Shown: positions 26,770 to 35,578, numbered from the stretch's first letter. The stretch is DNA of 59,218 nt from SIG565 sp045656145 (GCA_045656145.1 JAZOQP010000016.1:1-59218); one strand, 5' to 3'. The notes: generated from the letters alone by a model not told the origin. A program made the numbers and translations.

Positions 26770-28899
26770 ATGGGGAAATTAATAAAACGCTTTCTATGTT
26801 TTAGTTTAGCGATAGCTATTATTATATCAACCGTTTCTATATGCGCTTCCGCCTTAATACCCTTCCCGTGCAAAGCTACTGTTAAGCAGGCTCGCGGTAC
26901 AGGATTTACCTATGCTTATACAAAGCCCGGAACTAAAAGTCCGAGTGAGAAGATAGATGAAAAAATAGTTGATGGAACAGAACTTCAGCTAATAGAGGAA
27001 GGTCTTGATTCGGATGGTGAAGTATGGTATAAAGCGAAATATGGAAAAGATTTCAAAAATGAGGGTTATATATATTATAAACACGTAGTTATTGAAATTG
27101 AATATAAGGAAGACAAGGAATTTGAGGAATGGCTAAAAAAAGAAAAATTCCCTGATTCTTATAAGGATGCTTTAAGAGAACTTCATACCCTCCATCCCGA
27201 GTGGAAATTTTATGCTGACCATTTAGATTACACCTTTAGTGAGGTTATAGCGGCTGAAACGAAGGTTGGTGTTAAAACAGTTCATAATTCCAAGCCGGAG
27301 TCTTGGAAATCTATGGAAAAAGATGCCATAAACCCCGCAACAAATAAACTTTATAATTGGAGCGGATATGAGCCGGCATCGAAAACTGTTATCGAATATT
27401 ATACCGACCCGAGAAATTTTTTAAATGAAGCAAATATCTTTATTTTCTTTTCTCACGCTTTCAATGAGCAATTAGATACAAAAGAAAATTTAATGCTTGT
27501 TATAAAGGATACTTTTTTAGATACATCAGATACCGAAAATGAAGAGCCTGAGGAAGAAGAAAAGAAACCTGAGGAAGAAAAGAAACCTGAGGAAGAAAAG
27601 AAGTCCGAGGAAGAAAAAAAGTCCAAGGAAGAAAAGAAATCAGAAGAGAAAAAAGAAGAGCCCAAAGTTGCCGCGGAGAAAAAAGAAGAAATTAATTATG
27701 CCGATATTATTATGAATGCGGCAAAGGAAGCACAACTTAGTCCCTTCGTTATTGCTTCAACAATAATGCAAGAGCAGGGAAGAGCGGATGCTCCGAGCAT
27801 TTCGGGCGAATATCCCGGTTATGAAGGATTTTATAACTATTTTAATATTGGTGCCACCGATGCTTTAGGTGCCAAAGGCGGTCTTATGTTTGCAAAGGCC
27901 GAGGGCTCTTACGGCAGACCTTGGAATACAAGGCAAAAATCAATAACAGGTGGCGCACTTTGGTATGTAAACGGATATGTTTCAAAGGGTCAGGATACAT
28001 ATTATTATATGGATTTTGATGTAAAGGATAAAACCCTTGCCAATCATCAATATGCAACCAATATTCAAGATGCTATCGGAAAGACTAGTTTTCTTACAAA
28101 GGCATATTCAAAGGTAATGGAAAATGAACTTGTTTTCCATATCCCAGTTTATAAAGATATGCCTCAAAAAACCGAGCTTCCAAAGGACGAAACAAGTAAT
28201 AACAACTTCTTGAAAACCTTAGAGATAGATGGTGTTGATTTTAAATTTGAAGATAATGGCATCACCGAATATGAATTTATGGTTAAGAATGAGGTTAAGG
28301 AAATAACCGTTATTGCTACTGCTGAGGATAAGGATGCGGTGGTAAAGGGTACGGGCAAAATAGAATTAAAGGAAGGTCTTAACACGGTCGAAATTACCGT
28401 AACCGCAACCTCGGGAGAAAAAAGGGTTTACACCATTGATATTTTCCGAAATAAAAAGCAAAAGGAACCTCCACCTGAGCCAAAGCTAGAAAGCAAAAAG
28501 TATAAGATAGATAAAAATATATCGGGTGTTGCGCTTGAAACCGATATTAAAACCTTTAAAAATAATCTCACCATTCAAAATGGAACTATAAAGATAATTG
28601 ATATAGAAAAAAAGGAAAAAACAAAAGGCTTTATAGCAACGGGTGATACAATTGAGGTTTATAATAAGGAAAATAAAAAGAAATTAAGCTTTAAGGTTGT
28701 TGTGCTCGGTGATGTAAGCTCTGATGGGCGCATTACCGCTAAAGATTTGCTTATCGGCCAACAGCACATTTTAAAGATTAAAAAACTCGATGGCGTATTT
28801 CTTACCGCCATTGATATTGATAAAGACTCATCCGTTAAATCGAGAGATTTACTTATGGGGCAAAGGCATATTTTAAAAATCAAGAAAATAGAACAGTAG
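26770..28899 (+). CDS. dockerin-bearing N-acetylglucosaminidase
   Basis: This 709-residue exported autolysin-type enzyme has a signal peptide (about 1-28) and an SH3-like domain (about 33-115; GEVWYKAKYGK, EGYIYYKHV). A LytG/GH73-type glucosaminidase region is split in two: an N-terminal part (FPDSYKDALRELHTLHPEWK) and a catalytic part (SPFVIASTIMQEQGR, YNYFNIGATDA, GGALWYVNGYV). A Glu/Lys repeat linker (about 258-310) lies between them. A cadherin-like beta-sandwich domain follows (about 475-560). The C-terminus carries two calcium-binding dockerin repeats (GDVSSDGRITAKDLL and IDIDKDSSVKSRDLL). It probably cuts peptidoglycan glycan strands. The next gene encodes a membrane-anchored cohesin protein. 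Confidence 0.85.
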   Translation: MGKLIKRFLCFSLAIAIIISTVSICASALIPFPCKATVKQARGTGFTYAYTKPGTKSPSEKIDEKIVDGTELQLIEEGLDSDGEVWYKAKYGKDFKNEGYIYYKHVVIEIEYKEDKEFEEWLKKEKFPDSYKDALRELHTLHPEWKFYADHLDYTFSEVIAAETKVGVKTVHNSKPESWKSMEKDAINPATNKLYNWSGYEPASKTVIEYYTDPRNFLNEANIFIFFSHAFNEQLDTKENLMLVIKDTFLDTSDTENEEPEEEEKKPEEEKKPEEEKKSEEEKKSKEEKKSEEKKEEPKVAAEKKEEINYADIIMNAAKEAQLSPFVIASTIMQEQGRADAPSISGEYPGYEGFYNYFNIGATDALGAKGGLMFAKAEGSYGRPWNTRQKSITGGALWYVNGYVSKGQDTYYYMDFDVKDKTLANHQYATNIQDAIGKTSFLTKAYSKVMENELVFHIPVYKDMPQKTELPKDETSNNNFLKTLEIDGVDFKFEDNGITEYEFMVKNEVKEITVIATAEDKDAVVKGTGKIELKEGLNTVEITVTATSGEKRVYTIDIFRNKKQKEPPPEPKLESKKYKIDKNISGVALETDIKTFKNNLTIQNGTIKIIDIEKKEKTKGFIATGDTIEVYNKENKKKLSFKVVVLGDVSSDGRITAKDLLIGQQHILKIKKLDGVFLTAIDIDKDSSVKSRDLLMGQRHILKIKKIEQ
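27541..27660 (+). repeat. Glu/Lys-coding tandem repeat
   Basis: Imperfect 15-18 base units of the type GAGGAAGAAAAGAAACCT are repeated about six times and encode EEEKKPEEEKK-type linker inside the glucosaminidase gene. Copy number is probably variable through slippage. Confidence 0.85.
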
Positions 28900-28909
28900 G
28901 AGAATGGTT

Positions 28910-30478
28910 ATGATAAAATTTAAAAAGTTATTATCAGTTTTAGTGGTTGCTATAATGGTATTTTCATTATTCAGCTTTCATGCTTGCGCTGAGGGCGCCC
29001 TTTCCATTAAGGTCGACACGAAGGATAAAAGAGTTGATACCGAATTTAGTGTTACGGTTAAATTCGAAATGGAAAAATTGGGCGCATTAAGTGATGCTGC
29101 AATTAATTATGATGCAAACCGCCTTAAATTCCTATCAGTTTCTTCCCCAAATGGTGGCGTTGCCAATAAGGATAAGGATGGAAACATTATTCTTTCTTAT
29201 TTCGATGCAACAGGTGTTGGCTCTTCCAATAATGTTACATTTGAAATAAAGTTTAAGGCAAAGGCTGTTGGTGAAGCAAAGGTATCTGCAAAGGGTATTG
29301 TTGAAGATGCAGATTTTTCGGCTGATCTTTCTTTAAGCAAAAGCACAACCGTTAAGATTTTAAGTGAGGTTGAGTTATCTGATAATGCAAACCTCAAAAC
29401 AATGATTTTATCTGATGATATTCCTTTTACTCCAGAATTTAATGGGGATATTACAGAATACACAGCTAATGTTGATAACTCGGTAACAAAGGTGCTTATT
29501 AATGCAGTTCAGGAAGACCATGAAGCAAAGGTTACCTATGGCGGAAGCACTAAAATGAAGGTTGGTAAAAATCAGCGGTGGGTAATTGTAACCGCTCCTG
29601 ATGGCACACAAAAGAAATACACCATAACAATTAATCGTGCTGCTCCTGAGGGTTCAACTAACGACCCTGCCGCAGAGCCTACCGATAATCCTTATGAGGT
29701 TGAAATTGATGGCGAGAAGTGGTTGCTTGCCGAGGAATATACCGAAAGCATCATTCCCGAAGGCTTTACCGAATCAAGCGCTCGTGTAAACGGTGTGGAG
29801 CTTCCTTTACTTAAGAGTGATACCTCAAATTCACTTTTAGTGTATGCTACCAAGGGCGAAGAAAAAACATATTTCCTATATAACTCTTTAACAGGTATTT
29901 TCAGTCCGTATTTAACTGAGCAACCTGCGACTCCTCAAAACAAACCTGAGAATAATGAGCAGCAAGAAAACGGAATTAATATTGATAGCGCTACTTTAGG
30001 CAAAAATGCATTGCTTGAGCTTCCTGCAGATGTTGTAGCTCCGAGAGGTTATTATAAGGAAACCGTAAGCCTTAATGGACACAATTTATCGGTTCTTAAA
30101 TATGATGACCCCGCTTATTCGGATTTTATCCTCGTTTTTGCTCAGACCGAAGCGGCCACAAGAGAGTATTTTAGAATTGATGTTAAGAACGGCACAATGC
30201 AAAGATACCCCGAAATCAATTCTTTAATTGAAAGCGCTAAATTAATGGCAAGCGGAAGCTTGGTTAAGAAGTTTGTAAGTCTTACTTCTGCTGAAAAGAT
30301 TATGATTTGCACAACCCTTTTAGCCCTCGCAATTATTCTTGCTTTAATAGTTATTCTTATAATTAAAATTGCAAGAGCCTATGCCTATAAAAAGGAACAG
30401 GAAATGCTTGAATTCGAAGAATTCATTGATTATGAAGATGAAGATTTCGAAGAGATAGCAGAAACCGAAGAAAAGTAA
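28910..30478 (+). CDS. membrane-anchored cohesin-domain protein
   Basis: This 522-residue protein has a signal peptide (about 1-28), then a cohesin-type beta-sandwich (about 30-155; LSIKVDTKDKRVDTEFSVTV, AAINYDANRLKFLSV, VTFEIKFKAKA). A cadherin-like beta-sandwich domain (about 163-250) resembles the one in the upstream enzyme. A long spacer with Pro/Glu/Asn stretches, one membrane helix (about 464-486; LLALAIILALIVILII) and an acidic cytoplasmic tail follow. ATG 28910 is preferred over ATG 28904, which is too close to AGGAG. The gap to the dockerin gene is 10 bases. It likely displays the dockerin-bearing glucosaminidase at the cell surface. Confidence 0.82.
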   Translation: MIKFKKLLSVLVVAIMVFSLFSFHACAEGALSIKVDTKDKRVDTEFSVTVKFEMEKLGALSDAAINYDANRLKFLSVSSPNGGVANKDKDGNIILSYFDATGVGSSNNVTFEIKFKAKAVGEAKVSAKGIVEDADFSADLSLSKSTTVKILSEVELSDNANLKTMILSDDIPFTPEFNGDITEYTANVDNSVTKVLINAVQEDHEAKVTYGGSTKMKVGKNQRWVIVTAPDGTQKKYTITINRAAPEGSTNDPAAEPTDNPYEVEIDGEKWLLAEEYTESIIPEGFTESSARVNGVELPLLKSDTSNSLLVYATKGEEKTYFLYNSLTGIFSPYLTEQPATPQNKPENNEQQENGINIDSATLGKNALLELPADVVAPRGYYKETVSLNGHNLSVLKYDDPAYSDFILVFAQTEAATREYFRIDVKNGTMQRYPEINSLIESAKLMASGSLVKKFVSLTSAEKIMICTTLLALAIILALIVILIIKIARAYAYKKEQEMLEFEEFIDYEDEDFEEIAETEEK

Positions 30479-30484
30479 TAAATT

Positions 30485-30513
30485 AAAAGCGACCTGTGAA
30501 AGCAGGTCGCTTT
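30485..30513 (+). terminator. terminator of the dockerin/cohesin operon
   Basis: AAAGCGACCTG, a 6-base loop, then CAGGTCGCTTT. Confidence 0.85.
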
Positions 30514-30628
30514 AACTTTAGAAAAAATTTTGCATAATATATATTAAAAATATTTTTATTTTATGCTTAAAAATAAAGTAAGCGGGTAAAAATATTATTA
30601 CCAAAATTTTTCGGAGCGTGAAATAAAA

Positions 30629-30988
30629 ATGACAGTTAAACGCGGTGATATATATTATGCAGATTTAAGCCCTGTTGTAGGCTCGGAACAGGGCGGCGTT
30701 CGTCCCGTACTTATTATTCAAAACGATATAGGAAATCGATATAGTCCAACCGTAATAGCCGCCGCTATCACAAGTCAGCAAGAAAAAACCCATCTACCAA
30801 CCCATATAAAAATAGGTGCCGATGGATGCGGTCTTTCAAAGGATTCGGTAATATTGCTCGAGCAGGTAAGAACCATTGATAAACAGCGCTTAAAGGAAAA
30901 AATGGGGACCCTTGAAAAACCCTCAATGGCTCTTGTTGATAAAGCGCTTAGCGTAAGCTTCGGGCTAAACAATAAATATATATATTAA
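30629..30988 (+). CDS. MazF/PemK-family mRNA interferase
   Basis: This 119-residue protein has the MazF/EndoA fold: VKRGDIYYADLSPVVGSEQGGVRPVLIIQND, then VIAAAITSQ, HLPTHIKI and SVILLEQVRTIDKQRL. MazF enzymes cut single-stranded mRNA at short motifs. The sequence is EndoA-like and intact. No antitoxin ORF precedes it: the 150-base gap upstream holds only a terminator and a promoter-like AT-rich stretch. The ribosome-binding site is weak (GGAG, 11 bases from ATG). It is either an orphan or paired with an antitoxin elsewhere. Confidence 0.9.
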   Translation: MTVKRGDIYYADLSPVVGSEQGGVRPVLIIQNDIGNRYSPTVIAAAITSQQEKTHLPTHIKIGADGCGLSKDSVILLEQVRTIDKQRLKEKMGTLEKPSMALVDKALSVSFGLNNKYIY

Positions 30989-30995
30989 AAGAAGC

Positions 30996-31029
30996 AAAAA
31001 GTTCGAACTTTATTAAGTTCGAACTTTTT
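30996..31029. terminator. bidirectional terminator
   Basis: AAAAAGTTCGAACTT, a TATT loop, then AAGTTCGAACTTTTT, between convergent mazF and the PAP2 gene. Confidence 0.9.
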
Positions 31030-31051
31030 ATTTTTACTGCAATTAATATTT

Positions 31052-31549
31052 TTATAATATCTTATACCCCAAAAGCGCAAATAACAGGGCGAATAAAAAT
31101 CCGGCTATAACATCGCTTATATAATGAACGCCCAAAAGCACTCTGAGTGCGCCTAAAATAATGCTTATGATAATTAGCGGCAATAAAAGAATAGGATGCA
31201 GAAAAATTCCTAACGAAACAGCAATTATAAGAATTGCGAAGGAGTGGCGAGAGGGGAAACTCTTACCCCTGGTTTTTTTATTATAAAGGGGAGTAATATC
31301 TAATTTTTCATAGGGGCGTTTGCGGTTTATAAGAATTCTTATTAACGAAACTATTATAAGTGAAATAAGCGGAACCAACGCCGCCTTAATAATGCCAAAA
31401 CCAAATATATAAAAACTGTAGGCTAAAAAAAGCGGATAAATAACATAGAAAGCAAGGGTTATTACTCGGCTTAGAATAACGAGCACCCTCGATAACCGTT
31501 TATGATTTTGTATATAATGGTTTAACTTTAAATAAAAGTTATCGCTCAA
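31052..31549 (-). CDS. PAP2-family phosphatase
   Basis: This 165-residue membrane protein has about five membrane segments. The three acid-phosphatase motifs are visible: KRPYEKL in the first motif region, SFPSRHS (second motif) and VLLGVHYISDVIAG (third, SRxxxGxHxxxD type, here RVLLGVHYISD). Such enzymes dephosphorylate undecaprenyl pyrophosphate or phosphatidic acid. It is monocistronic on the minus strand. Confidence 0.85.
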   Translation of the reverse strand: MSDNFYLKLNHYIQNHKRLSRVLVILSRVITLAFYVIYPLFLAYSFYIFGFGIIKAALVPLISLIIVSLIRILINRKRPYEKLDITPLYNKKTRGKSFPSRHSFAILIIAVSLGIFLHPILLLPLIIISIILGALRVLLGVHYISDVIAGFLFALLFALLGYKIL

Positions 31550-31662
31550 AAAATCGCCCCCTTTACATTAATCATAATATAATTTAAAAAATAAGTCAAT
31601 AACACTTGATATTTAATATATTGAATGTTAAAATTGATGATATAAAAAAGGAGGGATAAGAA

Positions 31663-32361
31663 ATGCGCAAAACAGAGTTTTTAGCAGGGATTAGGGATAG
31701 TCTGCCGGTAGGCATTGGATATTTTGCGGTAAGCTTTGGTTTTGGCATATCGGCCCTCTCTCTTGGAATTAAGGTTTTTTATGCAACCCTTATGTCGCTT
31801 ACCAACCTAACGAGTGCCGGTCAGTTTGCGGCCATATCGGTAATAGCGGCATCTGCTCCGATTATTAATATGATTATAACCGAGGCGGTAATTAACAGCC
31901 GTTATGCCCTTATGAGCCTTAGCCTTTCTCAAAGGCTGGGCGTAGAGTTTGGCTTTTTCTCTCGCCTTATTATTTCGTTTTATAATACAGATGAGATTTT
32001 TGCCATTGCCATGAGTCGCGAAAAACCTCTTACCAAATCTTATATGTATGGTTTGGGTCCGCTCCCCATAATTGGTTGGACATTGGGCACCTTTTTCGGC
32101 GGCGCGGCAGGCTCCATCTTGCCGAGCAGTTTGTTAACCGCATTATCGGTGGCACTTTATGGTATGTTTGTGGCAATAGTTGTACCGCAGGTTAAAAGAG
32201 AAAAGGAAACGGCTCTTGCCGCTGCATTAGCTATAGTTTTCTCCTGTGTTTTCGCATTTGTTCCAATCTTTAAAGTGTTATCGGGTGGCATTGCCATAGT
32301 GTTAACCGCCATTCTCTCCGCGGGAATTTGCGCATTTTTGTTTCCGGAGGTGGCTGAATAA
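31663..32361 (+). CDS. azlC: branched-chain amino acid exporter subunit AzlC
   Basis: This 232-residue membrane protein is the large subunit of the AzlCD exporter for branched-chain amino acids and analogues. Family features are GIRDSLPVGIGYFAVSFGFGI, the SAGQFAAISVIAASAP loop, SRYALMSLSLSQRL and TDEIFAIAMSR. The AAGGAGG ribosome-binding site precedes ATG 31663. The TAA stop overlaps the azlD ATG by one base (TAATG). Confidence 0.92.
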   Translation: MRKTEFLAGIRDSLPVGIGYFAVSFGFGISALSLGIKVFYATLMSLTNLTSAGQFAAISVIAASAPIINMIITEAVINSRYALMSLSLSQRLGVEFGFFSRLIISFYNTDEIFAIAMSREKPLTKSYMYGLGPLPIIGWTLGTFFGGAAGSILPSSLLTALSVALYGMFVAIVVPQVKREKETALAAALAIVFSCVFAFVPIFKVLSGGIAIVLTAILSAGICAFLFPEVAE

Positions 32362-32666
32362 TGATATACATATATATTTTAGTTATGGCTCTTACCACAT
32401 ATCTTATTCGAATGCTTCCGCTAACGGTTTTCAAAAAGGAAATTAAAAATCGATATATTAAGGCCTTTTTGAAATTTATTCCCGTTTGTTGCCTTACCGC
32501 TATGACCATTCCGGCTATTTTTATGTCTACTGAATATTTGATTTCGGGAATAGCGGCATTCTTGGTTGCTGTGATTTTAGCACTTTTCAAGAGAAGTCTT
32601 GTTGTAGTGGCGGCGGGTAGCAGCGCGGCGGTTTTTATAACCGAATTTCTTATTCGTATGCTTTAA
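32361..32666 (+). CDS. azlD: branched-chain amino acid exporter subunit AzlD
   Basis: This 101-residue small membrane partner of AzlC has four hydrophobic segments and the family pattern LTTYLIRMLPL with FLKFIPVCCLTAMTIPAIF. It is translationally coupled to azlC by a one-base overlap. Length is normal. Confidence 0.9.
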   Translation: MIYIYILVMALTTYLIRMLPLTVFKKEIKNRYIKAFLKFIPVCCLTAMTIPAIFMSTEYLISGIAAFLVAVILALFKRSLVVVAAGSSAAVFITEFLIRML

Positions 32667-32669
32667 TTA

Positions 32670-32698
32670 TTGACAAATTATGAATAATATGTTACTAT
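32670..32698 (+). promoter_or_regulatory. promoter of the lysine-riboswitch transcript
   Basis: TTGACA (32670-32675) and TACTAT (32693-32698) are 17 bases apart; the start would fall just before the aptamer. Confidence 0.75.
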
Positions 32699-32706
32699 TT
32701 TGATAG

Positions 32707-32916
32707 TTGATAGAGGCGCGGTGCTTATCAGTACCCCAAGGGATAACGCGGGCAGCGTTTGGGTGAAAGGAATCATCGCCGAAGCTTCAAAACTTGCTCG
32801 GGTTTTGTTGCTGGTTTGCTGTAAAATATGCAGTAGACTGCCATTATATTTATGGAGTGCTGTCAAAATTATGGATTTTTATTCGTGATGGCATCCGTGC
32901 TATCACGAATTTTTTT
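32707..32916 (+). promoter_or_regulatory. lysine riboswitch (L box) with terminator
   Basis: The aptamer (32707-32866) shows GATAGAGGCGCGG at its 5' side, GGGTGAAAGGAATCATCGCCGAAG in two parts (32761-32784), a G-rich arm GCTCGGGTTTTGTTGCTGG, GCAGTAGACTGCC and the closing TATGGAGTGCTGTC. Helix P1 pairs TTGATAG with CTGTCAA. The expression platform is a strong terminator, ATTCGTGATGGC, a loop, then GCTATCACGAAT and a T run (32881-32916). Lysine binding should stabilise P1 and permit termination, so the transporter downstream is off when lysine is plentiful. Confidence 0.92.
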
Positions 32917-32931
32917 ATGGAGGAATTAAAA

Positions 32932-34551
32932 ATGAACGCAAAAAAGTTAATCCCTAATCTACTAATAATTGCATTTGTAGTAGCGTTTGGCGTGCTTTGT
33001 GCATTCACAGGTTCTATAACCTCTCCTGTGGGAACACTTTGGTCGCTCTTCCCGCCGGTAATTGCTATCGGTCTTGCACTTATTACTAAAGAGGTTTATT
33101 CATCCCTTTTCGTTGGTATTTTGGCAGGCGGTTTAATCTATACAGGATTTAAACCTATTCAAACAATTGATGCCATCACAAGCAACGGTTTTATTACCGC
33201 TGTTTCAGGCACCGCAGGTATCTTCATTTTCTTAGTTCTCTTAGGCGCAATTGTTGCTTTGCTTAATAAAGCAGGCGGCTCAAGAGCATTTGGCGAATGG
33301 GCTTCAAAGCATGTAAAGGGCAAAATTGGCGCATCCATTGCGACCTTCCTTTTCGGTGTTCTCATCTTTATTGATGACTATTTCAATTGCTTAACAGTTG
33401 GCGCAGTTATGCGTCCTGTAACCGATAAAGCTAAAATTTCTCGCGCTAAGTTAGCTTTTCTTATCGATGCTACCGCAGCTCCTGTTTGTATGATAGCTCC
33501 TATCTCTTCTTGGGCAGCAGCAGTATCTTCCTATGCACCCGATGGCCAAGGCTTATCTCTCTTTATTTCGGCAATTCCGTATAACTTCTATTCTTTAATG
33601 ACATTTGTTTTCATCATTGCAATTACCCTTATGAAGTTTGATTACGGCCCTATGAAGCTTCATGAGTTAAACGCTGAAAATGGCGATTTATTCACATTCG
33701 GCGGTCAGGTAGGCGAGGATGAAGAGGTTTCCGGTTCTGCTAAAAAGGCAACCGTGTTCGACCTCGTGTTCCCGATAATTGTACTTATCGCAATTTGTGT
33801 GTTCTCACTCTTCTATGTTGGTAGATGTATGGGTGAGGAGTGGGTATTTGCTTCGGCTAATTATGATGCAAGCCTCGGCTTCGTTGATGCTTTCGCTAAT
33901 ACCGATGCCACCGTTGGTCTTCCTTGGGGCGGACTTATTGCACTTCTTTTCTGTGTTATTTACTTTATTGCTCGTAGACTTATTACATTTAAAGAGGCTA
34001 TGGAATGCATTCCTAAGGGATTCATTGCTATGGTGCCTGCAATTTTAATTTTAACCATGGCAACAACCCTTAAAGAAATGACCGGTCTTTTAGATTCAAG
34101 CACATTTGTTGAAAATGCATTAGCCAGCGCAGGAAATCTTCAGATATTCCTCCCGGCAATCATCTTCCTTGTAGCTTGCGGTATCGCATTTGCAACAGGT
34201 ACCTCTTGGGGCACATTTGGTATCCTTATTCCGATAGTTCTTGCTATCTTCCCGGTAGGCTCAGAACTTGGAACTATGGGTATGTCGGCTTGCCTTGCAG
34301 GTGCAGTTTGCGGCGACCATTGCTCACCTATTTCGGATACAACTATTATGTCATCTGCAGGTGCTCAGTGCAACCACATTAACCATGTTTCAACACAGCT
34401 TCCGTATGCCCTAACCGTTGCAGGCGTTTCTTTCGTTTGCTATATTGTAGCAGGTTTCGTTCAGAATGCTTGGATAAGCCTTGCTATCGCAACCGTTTTA
34501 ACATTAGCAACCCTATTTGTTATTAAAGCAACAACCAAGAAAGCTGCATAA
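32932..34551 (+). CDS. NhaC-family transporter, probable lysine importer
   Basis: This 539-residue polytopic membrane protein of the NhaC superfamily has about 11-13 segments. Typical segments are LWSLFPPVIAIGLALITKEV, FLFGVLIFIDDYFNCLTVG, CMIAPISSWAAAV, FATGTSWGTFGI and GAVCGDHCSPISDTTIMSSA. ATG 32932 is chosen behind GGAGGA; the frame is open upstream but there crosses the riboswitch. NhaC-type proteins under lysine riboswitches have been proposed as lysine transporters (LysW) on regulatory grounds. Here the directly preceding L box supports that over sodium/proton exchange. It ends with its own terminator. Confidence 0.88.
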   Translation: MNAKKLIPNLLIIAFVVAFGVLCAFTGSITSPVGTLWSLFPPVIAIGLALITKEVYSSLFVGILAGGLIYTGFKPIQTIDAITSNGFITAVSGTAGIFIFLVLLGAIVALLNKAGGSRAFGEWASKHVKGKIGASIATFLFGVLIFIDDYFNCLTVGAVMRPVTDKAKISRAKLAFLIDATAAPVCMIAPISSWAAAVSSYAPDGQGLSLFISAIPYNFYSLMTFVFIIAITLMKFDYGPMKLHELNAENGDLFTFGGQVGEDEEVSGSAKKATVFDLVFPIIVLIAICVFSLFYVGRCMGEEWVFASANYDASLGFVDAFANTDATVGLPWGGLIALLFCVIYFIARRLITFKEAMECIPKGFIAMVPAILILTMATTLKEMTGLLDSSTFVENALASAGNLQIFLPAIIFLVACGIAFATGTSWGTFGILIPIVLAIFPVGSELGTMGMSACLAGAVCGDHCSPISDTTIMSSAGAQCNHINHVSTQLPYALTVAGVSFVCYIVAGFVQNAWISLAIATVLTLATLFVIKATTKKAA

Positions 34552-34566
34552 TATTCTTGAAAAATT

Positions 34567-34602
34567 AAGGTGTTACAGGTATAATACTTGTAACACCTTT
34601 TT
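34567..34602 (+). terminator. terminator of the riboswitch-controlled transporter
   Basis: AAGGTGTTACA, a 10-base loop, then TTGTAACACCTTTTT. Confidence 0.9.
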
Positions 34603-34617
34603 ATTTTTGGAGTTTTT

Positions 34618-35463
34618 ATGGAAAGACATATTGAAATTGAAAGAAGCATAATAAAACGCTATCGTAAAAAGATATGGAATAATTTTGTAGCGGCGGTAAA
34701 GGAATATGATTTAATAGAAGCAAACGATAAAATTGCCGTTTGCATTTCGGGCGGTAAGGATTCCATGCTCCTTGCTAAGTGTATGCAGCAATTGCAACGT
34801 TATAGCGAAATCCCTTTTTCTCTTGAATTTCTTGTTATGGACCCGGGTTATAATAAGGAAAACAGGGAACTGATTGAAAGCAATGCGAAGCTTCTGAATG
34901 TTCCTATAACCATTTTTGAAAACACAATTTTTAACACGGTTGATGAGCTCGGCGGCTCGCCTTGTTATTTGTGTGCAAGAATGAGAAGAGGAAATCTTTA
35001 TGCAAATGCGAAAGAACTCGGATGCAATAAAATAGCCTTGGGTCATCATTTCGATGATGCTATTGAAACTCTTTTAATGAGTATGATGTATTCGAGTGAA
35101 ATAAAAACAATGCTCCCGAAACTCAGAAGCACCAATTTTGAGGGTATGCAGCTTATTCGCCCACTTTATAAAGTTCGCGAGAAGGATATTATTAATTGGG
35201 CGAATTCAAATGAACTCAGGTTTCTAGCCTGTGCTTGCCGATTCACCGAAAAAAGCGAGCAGTTTGAAGACCTTTCAAAGCGCCGAGAAACCAAAAGAAT
35301 TATTGAGGATATTTGCAAAATTAACCCCAATGCCGCAGATAATATCTTCCGCAGTATGCATAATGTTAATATTGGTAATGTGGTAGGACTCCGCGAGCGC
35401 GATGAAGGTATCCGCCATGATTTTAAAGAAATGTTTGATAAAAACTTTAAAGTGCAAATATAA
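34618..35463 (+). CDS. TtcA-like tRNA thiolation enzyme (PP-loop)
   Basis: This 281-residue cytoplasmic ATP-pyrophosphatase has the PP-loop CISGGKDSMLLAKC (about 43-56), a CxxC pair in PCYLCARMRRG, KIALGHHFDDAIETLLMS and a further Cys pair in FLACACRF. These fit the [4Fe-4S] cluster ligands of TtcA, which makes 2-thiocytidine at tRNA position 32. Clostridial members of this group are often uncharacterised, so tRNA target and product are inferred. It has TTGGAG before ATG 34618 and a strong terminator after it. Confidence 0.85.
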   Translation: MERHIEIERSIIKRYRKKIWNNFVAAVKEYDLIEANDKIAVCISGGKDSMLLAKCMQQLQRYSEIPFSLEFLVMDPGYNKENRELIESNAKLLNVPITIFENTIFNTVDELGGSPCYLCARMRRGNLYANAKELGCNKIALGHHFDDAIETLLMSMMYSSEIKTMLPKLRSTNFEGMQLIRPLYKVREKDIINWANSNELRFLACACRFTEKSEQFEDLSKRRETKRIIEDICKINPNAADNIFRSMHNVNIGNVVGLRERDEGIRHDFKEMFDKNFKVQI

Positions 35464-35472
35464 AATTAATGA

Positions 35473-35508
35473 AAAACACCCCGTTCTTTTATGAGAACGG
35501 GGTGTTTT
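35473..35508 (+). terminator. terminator of the ttcA-like gene
   Basis: AAAACACCCCGTTCT, a short loop, then AGAACGGGGTGTTTT. It marks the last core-genome feature before the island. Confidence 0.93.
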
Positions 35509-35542
35509 GGTATGAGAGTTCATAAAAAAGAAATCAAAGAAC

Positions 35543-35577
35543 AAAAAATTCCAAGAAATTTATAAATTCTTGGAATT
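35543..35577 (-). terminator. terminator beyond the tRNA-Pro 3' fragment
   Basis: On the minus strand AATTCCAAGAA, a loop, then TTCTTGGAATT and TTTTT. It directly follows the CCA end of the tRNA fragment at 35579, the arrangement of a normal tRNA transcript end. Confidence 0.75.
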
Positions 35578-35578
35578 T

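Noticed and set aside
32700..32931. Coding potential across the leader of the NhaC-family gene (long frame starting at 32794).
   Set aside because: The sequence is a lysine riboswitch with a terminator; ATG 32932 has the proper ribosome-binding site.
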